Assembly (NCBI RefSeq): GCF_947488945.1
Contig: NZ_CANLBS010000014.1
Span: forward strand, 148,601-212,600
Source of the DNA: an uncultured Streptomyces sp.
GTDB lineage: Bacteria > Actinomycetota > Actinomycetes > Streptomycetales > Streptomycetaceae
Length of the DNA: 64,000 nucleotides
Direction: 5' to 3'
Within the stretch, counting starts at the first letter, position 1; every line of letters starts with the position of its first letter. The notes beneath the pieces were generated by a model. It had not been told where the DNA came from. It did no database searches and worked only from the letters and a program-made list of their open reading frames with translations. This document shows, in pieces, positions 25,364-34,073 of this stretch. The position numbers and the translations under genes are program-made.

Positions 25364-25966
25364 GTGTCCGAATTGAGCGGAGAGAAGTGGTGCTCCGGTT
25401 GCAAGAGGGATCTGCCACTTCCCTCCTTCGCATCGGACAGGAACCGTCGCGACGGCCTGCAACCGAGGTGCCGGGAGTGCGTGGCCGCCTACGGCGCCGC
25501 GCACTACCGGCGCCGCCGGGAGGCTCAGGGCAAGTCGGTGAGGCGCGCGGACGTCCCGGCCGGACACAAGGAGTGCCGGACGTGCGGCGAGGTGAAACCG
25601 CACAGCGAATGGCACCGCAACTCGACCGCCACCGACGGTCTGGCGACGCGCTGCAAGGCGTGCAAGGCGATTCAGGGGCGGGCAGGTCATCTGAAGCGCC
25701 AGTACGGCATGACCGAGGCCCAACGCGACGCCATGATCGCGTCACAGTTCGGCGTCTGCACGATCTGCCTAGCCGCTCCCGCCATTCATGTGGATCACTG
25801 TCACACGACCGGTAGGGTCCGAGGCGTACTGTGCTTCAACTGTAATTCGGCCATCGGCAAGTTGGGGGATGATCCTGACTCGTTGCGCAGGGCCATCGCT
25901 TACCTGGAGGGAAACGCGTGGAAGCCAACACTCGTAGCACCGGGCGTCTACCAGCTGCCTTCCTGA
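25364..25966 (+). CDS. HNH nuclease, recombination endonuclease VII type, with two N-terminal zinc fingers
   Basis: 200 residues, GTG start six bases after the pup stop. Two Cys4 knuckles (CSGCKRDLP...CRECV and CRTCGEVKP...CKACK) occupy residues 9-105. The C-terminal His-Cys box nuclease shows CTICLAAPAIHVDHCHTTGRVRG-type motifs (CTICL, HVDHCH, LCFNCNSAIGKL), matching T4 endonuclease VII, a resolvase of branched DNA. Its end overlaps prcB by 49 bases, so it is fixed in the proteasome operon. Codons in 25740-25900 include TGT, AAT, AGG and CGA, unlike the neighbours, which suggests acquisition by transfer. Its role beside the proteasome is unknown. Confidence 0.9.
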   Translation: MSELSGEKWCSGCKRDLPLPSFASDRNRRDGLQPRCRECVAAYGAAHYRRRREAQGKSVRRADVPAGHKECRTCGEVKPHSEWHRNSTATDGLATRCKACKAIQGRAGHLKRQYGMTEAQRDAMIASQFGVCTICLAAPAIHVDHCHTTGRVRGVLCFNCNSAIGKLGDDPDSLRRAIAYLEGNAWKPTLVAPGVYQLPS

Positions 25967-26763
25967 CGCCGGGGTCGTCCTCGTTCATGGACTTCCTGTC
26001 GGACCAGGCGCCCGGGATGCTGCCGGGCAATCGCAGCCTGCCGCCCCTGAAGGGGGCCGTCGAGGCGCCGCACGGCACCACCATCGTGGCCGCCTCCTTC
26101 CCCGGCGGCGTCGTGCTCGCCGGCGACCGGCGGGCCACCATGGGCAACATGATCGCCCAGCGCGACATCGAGAAGGTCTTCCCGGCCGACGAGTACTCCG
26201 CGGTGGGCATCGCGGGCACCGCCGGACTCGCGGTGGAGATGGTCAAGCTGTTCCAGCTCGAACTGGAGCACTTCGAGAAGGTCGAGGGCGCCCAGCTTTC
26301 CCTTGAGGGCAAGGCCAACCGCCTCTCCACCATGATCCGGGGCAACCTGGCCATGGCGATGCAGGGCCTCGCCGTCGTCCCGCTGTTCGCCGGGTACGAC
26401 GTCGACCGGGGCAAGGGCCGCATCTTCTCCTACGACGTCACCGGCGGCCGGTCCGAGGAACACGGGTACGCCGCCACCGGTTCCGGCTCCGTCTTCGCGC
26501 GGGGCTCGATGAAGAAGCTGTACCGCCAGGACCTGACGGAGCAGCAGGCACTCACCCTGGTCGTGCAGGCGCTCTACGACGCGGCGGACGACGACTCCGC
26601 GACGGGCGGGCCCGACGTGGCGCGCCGCATCTACCCGATCGTCACGGTCATCACCGAGGAGGGCTTCCGGCGGCTGACCGACGGCGAGTCCGCCGAGGTG
26701 GCGCGCGCGATCCTGGAGCGCCGTCTGGACGAGCCCGACGGCCCGCGCGCCGCGCTGCTCTGA
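25918..26763 (+). CDS. prcB: 20S proteasome beta subunit
   Basis: 281 residues including a 53-residue propeptide. Autocleavage between Gly 53 and Thr 54 (APHG/TTIVAASF) exposes the catalytic Thr; the mature-numbering Asp17 and Lys33 equivalents are Asp 70 (AGDRRA) and Lys 86 (DIEKVF). The GTG start at 25918 has GGAGGG just upstream, inside the end of the HNH gene, so translation is coupled. It forms the two inner heptameric rings of the core particle. Confidence 0.98.
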   Translation: MEANTRSTGRLPAAFLTPGSSSFMDFLSDQAPGMLPGNRSLPPLKGAVEAPHGTTIVAASFPGGVVLAGDRRATMGNMIAQRDIEKVFPADEYSAVGIAGTAGLAVEMVKLFQLELEHFEKVEGAQLSLEGKANRLSTMIRGNLAMAMQGLAVVPLFAGYDVDRGKGRIFSYDVTGGRSEEHGYAATGSGSVFARGSMKKLYRQDLTEQQALTLVVQALYDAADDDSATGGPDVARRIYPIVTVITEEGFRRLTDGESAEVARAILERRLDEPDGPRAALL

Positions 26764-26826
26764 CTCTCCATCCCTCCCGTGGCTTTCCCGATGCACTCGT
26801 CACTGACAGAAAGGGACGGATAGCCG

Positions 26827-27636
26827 GTGTCGACGCCGTTCTATGTCTCACCCCAGCAAGCCATGGCCGACCGGGCGGAGTACGCCCGCAAGGGCATCGC
26901 CCGCGGTCGCAGCCTGGTCGTGCTGCAGTACGCCGACGGCATTGTGTTCGTCGGCGAGAACCCGTCCCGTGCGCTGCACAAGTTCAGCGAGATCTACGAC
27001 CGGATCGGCTTCGCGGCCGCCGGCAAGTACAACGAGTACGAGAACCTCCGGATCGGCGGTGTGCGCTACGCCGACCTGCGGGGTTACACCTACGACCGTG
27101 AGGACGTGACGGCCCGCGGTCTGGCCAACGTCTACGCGCAGACGCTCGGCACGATCTTCTCCAGCGCCGGGGAGAAGCCGTACGAGGTGGAGCTGGTGGT
27201 CGCGGAGGTCGGCGTCGAGCCGGACGGCGACCAGATCTACCGGCTGCCGCACGACGGTTCGATCGTGGACGAGCACGGCTCGGTCGCGGTCGGCGGCAAC
27301 GCCGAGCAGATCAGCGGGTTCCTGGACCAGCGGCACCGGGACGGGATGACGCTCGCGGAGGCGTTGAAGCTGGCCGTGCAGGCGCTGTCGCGGGACACCA
27401 ACGGCACCGAGCGGGACATCCCCGCCGATCGGCTGGAGGTGGCCGTGCTGGACCGTACGCGGCCCCAGCAGCGGAAGTTCAAGCGGATCGTGGGCCGGCA
27501 GCTCGCCCGGCTGCTGGAGGCGGAGGCGGGTGCCGCCACTCCGACGGACGCGCCGTCGGACGCGGACGACGCGGAGCAGACCCCCGGTACGTCGGCCGCC
27601 CCGGAGGCCACGGGCGAGGAGCCCACGGAGAAGTAG
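26827..27636 (+). CDS. prcA: 20S proteasome alpha subunit
   Basis: 269 residues from GTG 26827, preceded by AAAGGGACGG. Proteasome alpha signatures include the gate-forming N-terminus (FYVSPQQAMADRAEYARKGI), GRSLVVLQYADGIVFVGEN and YNEYENLRIGGVRYADLRGY. It lacks a catalytic Thr, as expected for the outer ring that binds ARC. The acidic C-terminal tail (from about residue 232) is longer than the fold and low-complexity. Last gene of the pup-HNH-prcB-prcA operon. Confidence 0.98.
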   Translation: MSTPFYVSPQQAMADRAEYARKGIARGRSLVVLQYADGIVFVGENPSRALHKFSEIYDRIGFAAAGKYNEYENLRIGGVRYADLRGYTYDREDVTARGLANVYAQTLGTIFSSAGEKPYEVELVVAEVGVEPDGDQIYRLPHDGSIVDEHGSVAVGGNAEQISGFLDQRHRDGMTLAEALKLAVQALSRDTNGTERDIPADRLEVAVLDRTRPQQRKFKRIVGRQLARLLEAEAGAATPTDAPSDADDAEQTPGTSAAPEATGEEPTEK

Positions 27637-27648
27637 CCCGGTCCGCCC

Positions 27649-27692
27649 CCGACGCCCCGTCGGCCGCCTCGCGGCGCCCGGCGGGGCGTCGG
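27649..27692. terminator. Terminator between prcA and the LacI gene
   Basis: A perfect 11-bp stem, CCGACGCCCCG (27649-27659) with 27682-27692, encloses a 22-base loop with its own GC hairpin. It can end transcription from both convergent genes. Confidence 0.7.
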
Positions 27693-27714
27693 TGTGTCCG
27701 GGGCGGGGCGGGGT

Positions 27715-28734
27715 TCAGGCGGGGGGAGCGGTGGAGCCGCGTACGACGAGGCGGACCGGGAGCCGGTGGTGGGGGGTGGGCCGGCCCTCCAGGACGGTCA
27801 GGAGGGCCGCCATGCCGCGTTCGCCCACCTGTTCGGCGGGCAGGGTCACCGTGGTGAGTTCGGGCTCGACGGCGGTGGCGAGGGCGAGGTCGTCGAAGCC
27901 GGTCACGGAGACGTCGTCCGGCACCCGCAGTCCGAGGCGGCGGACCGCCTTGCAGGCTCCGGCCGCGAGGACGTCGTCGTCGCAGACGATCGCGGTGGGT
28001 CGCGGTCCGGGGGCGGCCAGGGCGGCTTCGGCGGCGTGCAGTCCGGCGCGTACGTCGAGGGCGGCGGTGGCGGTCCGCAAGGTCGTCCCGGTCCCTCGCA
28101 GGGCCTCGTGGAGGGCGCGGGCGCGCACGCCGAAGGTCCAGGTGTCCACGGCGGAGGCGAGGTGCAGGACGTGGCGGTGGCCGAGGGCGAGCAGGTGTTC
28201 GGTCACCTGGCGCATGCCGTCGGCGATGTCGAGGTTGACGTGGGCGGCGGCGCCGGGCTCGGCGGGGTCGCTGTCGAGCATCACGAGCGGGAGGTCCGTG
28301 CCGTGCAGCGCGCCGAGCGCCTCGGTGGCCATCGAGGAGGCGATGACGCCGTCGAGCGCGGCGCGTGCCGACGCGAAGGGGTCCTTCGCGGGACCGGTGC
28401 CGTCGGGGGAGGGGTAGAGGACCACGCCGAAGTCGTGCTCGGCGGCGACGCCCGCGGCGCCGGCGTACACGCGGGCGAAGAACTCGTTGGTGAGGGCGGG
28501 GACGACCAGGAGGGCGGTGCGGGTGCGGCCGAGGCGGAGGGAGCGGGCGGCGAGATTGGGCCGGTAGCCGAGGGCGCGGGCGCTCTCCCTGACCCGTTCG
28601 GCGGTGGTCTGCGAGACGCGTCCGGGCGCCTTGCCGCCGAGGACGAGCGAGACGGTGGCCTGGGAGACCCCGGCGGCGCGGGCCACGTCCCGGCTGGTGG
28701 GGCGCGCCGGGGCGGGCTGGTGCGCGCTGGTCAC
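27715..28734 (-). CDS. LacI-family transcriptional regulator
   Basis: 339 residues. The N-terminal LacI headpiece (PTSRDVARAAGVSQATVSLVLGG, residues 12-35, then GYRPNLAARSLRLG hinge) is followed by a periplasmic-binding-protein-like effector domain ending VSVTGFDDLALATAVEPELTTV. The start is GTG 28734. It is divergent from an MFS gene, and an inverted repeat TACGTAT-N13-ATACGTA in the gap is the likely operator. The effector is unknown, probably a sugar or nucleoside. Confidence 0.93.
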   Translation of the reverse strand: MTSAHQPAPARPTSRDVARAAGVSQATVSLVLGGKAPGRVSQTTAERVRESARALGYRPNLAARSLRLGRTRTALLVVPALTNEFFARVYAGAAGVAAEHDFGVVLYPSPDGTGPAKDPFASARAALDGVIASSMATEALGALHGTDLPLVMLDSDPAEPGAAAHVNLDIADGMRQVTEHLLALGHRHVLHLASAVDTWTFGVRARALHEALRGTGTTLRTATAALDVRAGLHAAEAALAAPGPRPTAIVCDDDVLAAGACKAVRRLGLRVPDDVSVTGFDDLALATAVEPELTTVTLPAEQVGERGMAALLTVLEGRPTPHHRLPVRLVVRGSTAPPA

Positions 28735-28815
28735 GGGGGGCCTCCGGGGCGGGTGGGTGCGGCTGGAAGGGGGTGGTCGGGGCCGGGCGCGGTGGACCGG
28801 GGCTTGTGGTCATGG

Positions 28816-28842
28816 TACGTATGGGGCCGCACGTTATACGTA
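28816..28842. promoter_or_regulatory. Candidate LacI-family operator
   Basis: TACGTAT (28816-28822) and ATACGTA (28836-28842) form a perfect 7-bp inverted repeat with a 13-base spacer in the 149-bp gap between the divergent LacI and MFS genes. It overlaps the AT-rich element TTATACGTAAAAC that likely holds the MFS promoter. Confidence 0.6.
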
Positions 28843-28883
28843 AAACTTCGTCGGTGGGTCCGGCGGGGGAGAGGGGCGGGACC

Positions 28884-30143
28884 ATGGCCGCGGGATATCT
28901 GGACATCCTCCGCGCACGGCACGCGACCAGGCTGCTCGCGGGCACGCTGGTGGGGCGGCTGCCGAACGGCACCGCGCCGATCGCGATCGTCCTGTTCACC
29001 CGGGCGGAGGGCGGCGGCTACACCCTGGCGGGCGCGCTGGCCGCCGCGTACGGGCTGGCCACCGCGGTCGGGCAGCCGCTGCTCGGCCGGGCCGTGGACC
29101 TGTACGGGCAGCCGCGTGTCCAGCTCCCCTCGGCCGTCGTCTCGGGGCTCGCCATGGCGCTGCTGGCGCTGACCGGCATCGGATCGCTGCCGCTGGCCTG
29201 CGCGGCCGTGATCGCGGCGGGCCTGTTCACCCCGCCGCTGGAGGGCGGCCTGCGGGCGCTGTGGCCGAGCGTGCTGGGGCGGGAGGACCGGGTGCACCGG
29301 GCCTACGCCCTGGACGCGGTCGCGCAGGAGGTCATGTTCACCGCCGGGCCGCTGCTGGTGACGCTGCTCGTGGCCGTGCACTCGCCGGCCGCCGCCCTGC
29401 TGGTCATCAACGCCCTCGGGGTGCTCGGCGCGCTCTCCGTCGTGCTGTCGGAGCCGTCCCGCACCTGGCGTTCGGCGCCCCGCGAGGCCCACTGGCTGGG
29501 CGCGCTGCGCTCGCCGGGTCTGCTGGCGCTGCTCGGCGCGTTCTTCTTCGTCGGTGTGGCTCTCGGCTCGATCACGGTGGCCGCGGTCGCCTACGCGGAC
29601 GACCACGGGCGGGAGTCGGTGTACGGCTGGCTGATGGCGGCGCTCGGGCTGGGCGCGCTGGCGGGCGGTGTCGTCTACGGGGCCCGGCAGTGGCCGGGGG
29701 CGCCGGAGCGGCGGCTGCGGGTGCTGGTGGCGCTGCTGGCCCTCGGCTATCTGCCGCTCACACTGACTCCGGGGGTCGGCGCGATGACCGCGCTCTGCGC
29801 GGTCGCCGGGGTGTTCCTCGCGCCCGCCCTCGCGTGCGCCTTCCTGGTGGTCGACCGGCACGCGCCGCGGGGCACGGTGACGGAGGCGTTCTCGTGGCTG
29901 GTGACGACCTTCGGGGTCGGGGCGGCGGCCGGTACGGCGGCGGCCGGGCCCGCCGTGGAACTGGGCGGCACGGCATGGAGCTTCGCGGTCGCGGGGGCGG
30001 CGGGAGCGGCCGCGCTGGCCGTGCTGCTGGCCACCGGGAAGGTACTCGCAGCTCCCGGCCGCGCGCCCGAGGTCGTGGCCGGTTCCGAAAATGATCGAAA
30101 CGGAGCTGTCGAACCCGGTTTCAGCTCCGGCCGTAAGGCGTAA
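28884..30143 (+). CDS. Major facilitator superfamily transporter
   Basis: 419 residues from ATG 28884 with GGGGAGAGG upstream; an earlier frame extension overlaps the operator and is rejected. Around twelve hydrophobic helices are visible, with a loop-2/3 motif GRAVDLYGQPR. The split into two six-helix halves around residues 195-220 (SEPSRTWRSAPREAHWLGAL) is typical. The substrate is unknown; the pairing with a LacI regulator suggests a controlled efflux or uptake system. Its stop codon overlaps the -10 of pafA. Confidence 0.9.
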   Translation: MAAGYLDILRARHATRLLAGTLVGRLPNGTAPIAIVLFTRAEGGGYTLAGALAAAYGLATAVGQPLLGRAVDLYGQPRVQLPSAVVSGLAMALLALTGIGSLPLACAAVIAAGLFTPPLEGGLRALWPSVLGREDRVHRAYALDAVAQEVMFTAGPLLVTLLVAVHSPAAALLVINALGVLGALSVVLSEPSRTWRSAPREAHWLGALRSPGLLALLGAFFFVGVALGSITVAAVAYADDHGRESVYGWLMAALGLGALAGGVVYGARQWPGAPERRLRVLVALLALGYLPLTLTPGVGAMTALCAVAGVFLAPALACAFLVVDRHAPRGTVTEAFSWLVTTFGVGAAAGTAAAGPAVELGGTAWSFAVAGAAGAAALAVLLATGKVLAAPGRAPEVVAGSENDRNGAVEPGFSSGRKA

Positions 30144-30146
30144 TGT
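30119..30146 (+). promoter_or_regulatory. pafA promoter, leaderless transcript
   Basis: TAATGT (30141-30146) lies six bases before ATG 30153 and overlaps the MFS stop codon; TTTCAG (30119-30124) sits 16 bases upstream as a weak -35. Transcription should start at the ATG. Confidence 0.5.
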
Positions 30147-30152
30147 TCAGTC

Positions 30153-31514
30153 ATGGACCGCCGCATTTTCGGGCTGGAGAACGAGTACGGCGTCACGTGC
30201 ACGTTCAGGGGACAGCGCCGACTGTCACCTGACGAAGTGGCGCGCTACCTCTTCCGCCGTGTTGTGTCATGGGGCCGCAGCAGCAATGTCTTTCTGCGGA
30301 ACGGCGCCCGCCTCTACCTCGACGTGGGTTCGCATCCGGAATACGCAACTCCCGAATGCGACAACCTGACCGAACTGGTCACCCACGACAAGGCCGGCGA
30401 GCGCATTCTCGAAGGTCTGCTCGTCGACGCCGAACGCCGCCTGCACGAGGAAGGAATCGCGGGCGACGTCTATCTCTTCAAGAACAACACCGACTCGGCG
30501 GGCAACTCCTACGGCTGCCACGAGAACTATCTCGTCGCGCGGCACGGGGAATTCTCCCGCCTCGCGGACATCCTCATTCCGTTCCTCGTCACGCGGCAGC
30601 TGATCTGCGGCGCGGGCAAGGTGCTGCAGACCCCGCGCGGAGCGGTCTTCTGCGTCAGCCAGCGGGCCGAGCACATCTGGGAGGGCGTCAGCTCCGCCAC
30701 GACCAGGTCCCGTCCGATCATCAACACCCGTGACGAGCCGCACGCCGACGCGGAGCGGTACCGCCGGCTCCACGTCATCGTCGGCGACTCGAACATGTCC
30801 GAGACGACCATGCTGCTCAAGGTCGGCGCCACCGATCTGGTGCTGCGCATGATCGAGGCGGGCACGGTGATGCGCGACCTCACCCTGGAGAACCCGATCC
30901 GGGCCATCCGCGAGGTCAGCCACGACACGACCGGCCGGCGCAAGGTGCGTCTGGCCAGCGGGCGCGAGGCGTCGGCGATCGAGATCCAGCGCGAGTACTA
31001 CGACAAGGCCGTCGACTTCGTCGAGCGCCGGGGCATCCGGACCGGCACGACCGACCAGGTCCTCGAACTGTGGGGGCGCACCCTCGACGCGATCGAGGCC
31101 GAGGATCTCGGCAAGATCGAGACCGAGATCGACTGGGTCATGAAGTACAAGCTCATCGAGCGGTACCGGGCCAAGCACAACATGACCATGTCGCACCCCC
31201 GGGTCGCGCAGATAGACCTCGCCTACCACGACATCCACCGCCGGCGGGGGCTGTACTACCTCCTGGAGCGCAAGGGGCAGGCCGCCCGGATCTGCAACGA
31301 CCTGAAGATCTTCGAGGGCAAGTCCGTGCCCCCGCAGACCACCAGGGCGAGGCTCCGCGGCGACTTCATCAAGCGGGCCCAGGAGCAGCGCCGGGACTTC
31401 ACCGTCGACTGGGTCCACCTCAAGCTCAACGACCAGGCGCAGCGCACCGTGCTCTGCAAGGACCCGTTCCGGTCGGTGGACGAGCGAGTGGAGAAACTGA
31501 TCGCGGGCATGTGA
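30153..31514 (+). CDS. pafA: Pup-protein ligase
   Basis: 453 residues. PafA phosphorylates the C-terminal Glu of Pup with ATP and joins it to substrate lysines. It is a paralogue of Dop: RIFGLENEYGVTC at the N-terminus (catalytic Glu/Asp region), NGARLYLDVGSHPEYATPEC, LFKNNTDSAGNSYGCHENYL and IINTRDEPHADAERYRRLHVIVGD. It lacks the Dop-specific insertion loop. It is separated from prcBA by the LacI-MFS pair and probably has its own leaderless promoter. Confidence 0.98.
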   Translation: MDRRIFGLENEYGVTCTFRGQRRLSPDEVARYLFRRVVSWGRSSNVFLRNGARLYLDVGSHPEYATPECDNLTELVTHDKAGERILEGLLVDAERRLHEEGIAGDVYLFKNNTDSAGNSYGCHENYLVARHGEFSRLADILIPFLVTRQLICGAGKVLQTPRGAVFCVSQRAEHIWEGVSSATTRSRPIINTRDEPHADAERYRRLHVIVGDSNMSETTMLLKVGATDLVLRMIEAGTVMRDLTLENPIRAIREVSHDTTGRRKVRLASGREASAIEIQREYYDKAVDFVERRGIRTGTTDQVLELWGRTLDAIEAEDLGKIETEIDWVMKYKLIERYRAKHNMTMSHPRVAQIDLAYHDIHRRRGLYYLLERKGQAARICNDLKIFEGKSVPPQTTRARLRGDFIKRAQEQRRDFTVDWVHLKLNDQAQRTVLCKDPFRSVDERVEKLIAGM

Positions 31515-31549
31515 GCGGAGGGCGAACGCCCTTTCCCCACGCGCCACCC

Positions 31550-31578
31550 GGGCCCCGTACGTTCCTCGTACGGGGCCC
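31550..31578 (+). terminator. pafA terminator
   Basis: A perfect 12-bp stem, GGGCCCCGTACG (31550-31561) with 31567-31578, and a five-base loop, 36 bases after the pafA stop. A TAGAGT element at 31590-31595 follows and may start the FKBP genes. Confidence 0.8.
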
Positions 31579-31631
31579 GTTGGTGCGCTTAGAGTGTCGG
31601 GGACCCATGCCGTCCAAGATCTGAGGAATCC

Positions 31632-32567
31632 GTGCGCCGACTTGCCGGCCTTCTCGTCGTTCCCGCCCTGCTGCTGTCCGCAGCGGCGTGCGGTTCCGAC
31701 AAGGCCTCCGACACCGACTCGCCCAAGAACGCCGTGCCCACGATCACCGCGGGTGAGAAGTTCGGGGAGAAGCCCACCCTCTCCAAGGGCGGGGGGACCC
31801 CGCCCAAGGAGCTGAAGACCGAGGTCATCAGTGAGGGGGACGGCGCCGCGGTGGAGAACGGCGACGCGGTCCAGGTCAACTACCTCGGTCAGTCGTGGGA
31901 TTCCGCGAAGCCCTTCGACAACAGCTTCGACCGCAAGAGCACCTTCGACCTGACGCTCGGCGCCGGCATGGTCATCCAGGGCTGGGACAAGGGTCTGGTC
32001 GGCCAGAAGGTCGGCAGCCGCGTCAAGCTCACCATCCCGCCGGACCTCGGCTACGGCGAGCAGGGCCAGGGCGACATCAAGCCCAACGCCACCCTCGTCT
32101 TCGTCGTCGACCTGGTGAAGGCCACCAAGATCCCGGCCTCCGCCGAGGGCGCCAAGGTGGCGCAGAGCGACGCGGCGCTCCCGAAGGTCGGCACCAACAC
32201 CGACGGCAAGGCCCCGTCGGTCACCGTGCCCAAGAGCGACCCGCCCGCCAAGCTCTCCTCCACCTACGTGCTGGAGTCCGACGGCGAGGTCGTCAAGGAC
32301 ACCGACAGCGTGGTGGTGAACTACGTGGGGCTGCTGTGGAAGGACGGAAAGACGTTCGACAGCACCTACGCCCAGGGCAAGACCCAGACCTTCCCGCTGG
32401 AGCAGGTCACCCTCAAGGGACTGAAGAACGGGCTGGTCGGCAAGAAGGTCGGCAGCCGCGTCCTCATCGTGGTCCCGCCGGACCAGGCCTTCGGCGACCA
32501 GGCGCAGCAGTCCATCCCCGCCAAGTCGACGCTGGTGTTCGCCGTGGACCTGCTGGCGAAGATGTAA
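31632..32567 (+). CDS. Lipoprotein with two FKBP-type peptidyl-prolyl isomerase domains
   Basis: 311 residues, GTG start after TGAGGA. A lipoprotein signal (RLAGLLVVPALLLSAAAC, Cys 20) anchors it to the outer face of the membrane. The first FKBP domain covers about residues 65-155 (VQVNYLGQSWDS, GAGMVIQGWDKGLVGQKVG, LGYGEQGQG), the second about 205-310 (VVVNYVGLLWKDGKTFDSTY...FAVDLLAKM). The second domain departs from consensus around the active site (ECVTLKGLKNGL-type rather than VIxGW), so it may be a binding module. Likely an extracytoplasmic folding factor. Confidence 0.93.
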   Translation: MRRLAGLLVVPALLLSAAACGSDKASDTDSPKNAVPTITAGEKFGEKPTLSKGGGTPPKELKTEVISEGDGAAVENGDAVQVNYLGQSWDSAKPFDNSFDRKSTFDLTLGAGMVIQGWDKGLVGQKVGSRVKLTIPPDLGYGEQGQGDIKPNATLVFVVDLVKATKIPASAEGAKVAQSDAALPKVGTNTDGKAPSVTVPKSDPPAKLSSTYVLESDGEVVKDTDSVVVNYVGLLWKDGKTFDSTYAQGKTQTFPLEQVTLKGLKNGLVGKKVGSRVLIVVPPDQAFGDQAQQSIPAKSTLVFAVDLLAKM

Positions 32568-32610
32568 GACTGTCCCGGTTGACCAGTTCATTTCGTTGAG
32601 GAGCAGTTCA

Positions 32611-32982
32611 GTGAGCATCGACAAGCCCGAGATCGACTTCCCGGGTGGCGAGCCGCCGGCCGACCTTGAGATCAAGGACATCTGGGAGGGTGACGGCCCG
32701 GTCGCCAAGGCCGGGGACAACGTCTCCGTCCACTACGTGGGCGTGGCCTTCTCCACCGGCGAGGAGTTCGACTCCTCCTGGAACCGCGGCACCCCGCTGC
32801 AGTTCCCGCTCGGCGCCGGCCGCGTCATCAAGGGCTGGGACCAGGGCGTCCAGGGGATGAAGGTCGGTGGCCGCCGCCAGCTCACCATCCCCGCGCACCT
32901 CGCCTACGGCGAGCAGGGCGCCGGCGCCCGCATCGCGCCCGGCGAGACGCTGATCTTCGTCTGCGACCTCGTCGCCGTCTGA
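32611..32982 (+). CDS. Cytoplasmic FKBP-type peptidyl-prolyl cis-trans isomerase
   Basis: 123 residues from GTG 32611, preceded by GAGGAG, 43 bases after the lipoprotein FKBP gene. A minimal single-domain FKBP with all core motifs: VSVHYVGVAFSTGEEFDSSWNRG, FPLGAGRVIKGWDQGVQGMKVGG and HLAYGEQGAGARIAPGETLIF when read in order. It has no signal peptide. Cotranscribed with the lipoprotein and closed by a strong intrinsic terminator. Confidence 0.95.
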   Translation: MSIDKPEIDFPGGEPPADLEIKDIWEGDGPVAKAGDNVSVHYVGVAFSTGEEFDSSWNRGTPLQFPLGAGRVIKGWDQGVQGMKVGGRRQLTIPAHLAYGEQGAGARIAPGETLIFVCDLVAV

Positions 32983-33000
32983 TCCGCCGCCGCGTGCGAA

Positions 33001-33045
33001 CCGGAGGGCCCGTGCCGTACGGCACGGGCCCTCCGGCGCGTTTTT
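33001..33045 (+). terminator. Intrinsic terminator of the FKBP operon
   Basis: A perfect 17-bp stem (33001-33017 with 33020-33036) with a TA loop, then CGCG and TTTTT (33041-33045). Confidence 0.95.
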
Positions 33046-33105
33046 GTCCGGACACCCCGGGGCGGTACGGTCGAGCGTCGTAGAGCATGAGGAGAAGGGG
33101 CGTCG

Positions 33106-34059
33106 ATGGCGATTGCCAAGGCCGAGCGGTTGATGAACCTCGCGCTGTGCCTGCTGGGCACCCGGCGCCCGCTCAGCAAGCGGGAGCTGCGCGGTTCCAT
33201 CGAGGCGTACCTCGAGGCGGGCACCGACGAGTCCTTCAACCGGATGTTCGAGCGCGACAAGGACGATCTGCGCGAGCTCGGCCTGGTCATCGAGACGGTG
33301 GAGAACCTCGACGGCGACACCGGCTACCTCGCCCGCCGCGACAGCAACCGGCTGCCCCCCATCACCCTCGACGCCGAGGAGGCGGCGGCGCTGGAGATCG
33401 CCGCCAAGGTCTGGCAGCAGGCGCGGCTGGCCGGCGCCGCCAGTGGGGCGCTGCAGAAGCTGCGCGCCGCCGGGATGCCGCAGAGCGACGACGCGTACGA
33501 GGTGCAGAGCGCCCTCGAACCCCGCATTCCGGTCCACGAGGCCGCCTTCGAGCCGCTGATGCTCGCCTGCCGCGACCGGCGTCCGGTCACCTTCGAGTAC
33601 CGCAAGGGCAACTCCGCGCGCTCGGAGCAGCGTCAGGTCGAGCCGTGGACGCTGGAGTGCTGGCGCGGCCACTGGTACCTGGCGGGCTGGGACCGCGAGC
33701 GCCGGGCCGAGCGGGTCTTCCGGCTCTCCCGGATCGCCGGCCGGGTCCGCTCCCGGGCCGGGGCCTTCACCGCGCCGGTGCCCGACGTCGTCACCGTCCG
33801 GGAGACCGTGGAGAGCTGGGCCGGCGAGACCGCCACCCGGACCGCCCGGATCAGGCTCCGGGCCGGCTGCGGCTATCCGCTGCGTTCCCGCGCCCTGTCG
33901 GTGCGCGACCGCGGGGACGGCTGGGAGGAACTGGAGATCCCTTACGGCCACGGGCTGGACGCCTGGCTGGTCGAGTTCGGGCCGGACGTGGTCGTGGAGG
34001 AGCCCGCGGACCTGCGGGCCGACGTCGTGGACCGGCTGCGCGCCGTGGCCAAGGACTAG
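33106..34059 (+). CDS. pafB: WYL-domain transcriptional regulator PafB
   Basis: 317 residues. An N-terminal winged helix (AERLMNLALCLLGTRRPLSKRELR...FERDKDDLRELG) is followed by a WYL domain (HWYLAGWDRERRAERVFRLSRI around residue 190) and a C-terminal extension. In mycobacteria PafB and PafC form a heteromeric sigma-adaptor that activates RecA-independent DNA-damage promoters after binding single-stranded nucleic acid. AGGAGAAGGGG precedes ATG 33106, and TAGAGC at 33081 may be its -10. It is followed 14 bases later by pafC. Confidence 0.95.
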   Translation: MAIAKAERLMNLALCLLGTRRPLSKRELRGSIEAYLEAGTDESFNRMFERDKDDLRELGLVIETVENLDGDTGYLARRDSNRLPPITLDAEEAAALEIAAKVWQQARLAGAASGALQKLRAAGMPQSDDAYEVQSALEPRIPVHEAAFEPLMLACRDRRPVTFEYRKGNSARSEQRQVEPWTLECWRGHWYLAGWDRERRAERVFRLSRIAGRVRSRAGAFTAPVPDVVTVRETVESWAGETATRTARIRLRAGCGYPLRSRALSVRDRGDGWEELEIPYGHGLDAWLVEFGPDVVVEEPADLRADVVDRLRAVAKD

Positions 34060-34073
34060 GGGGAGCACGAGCG

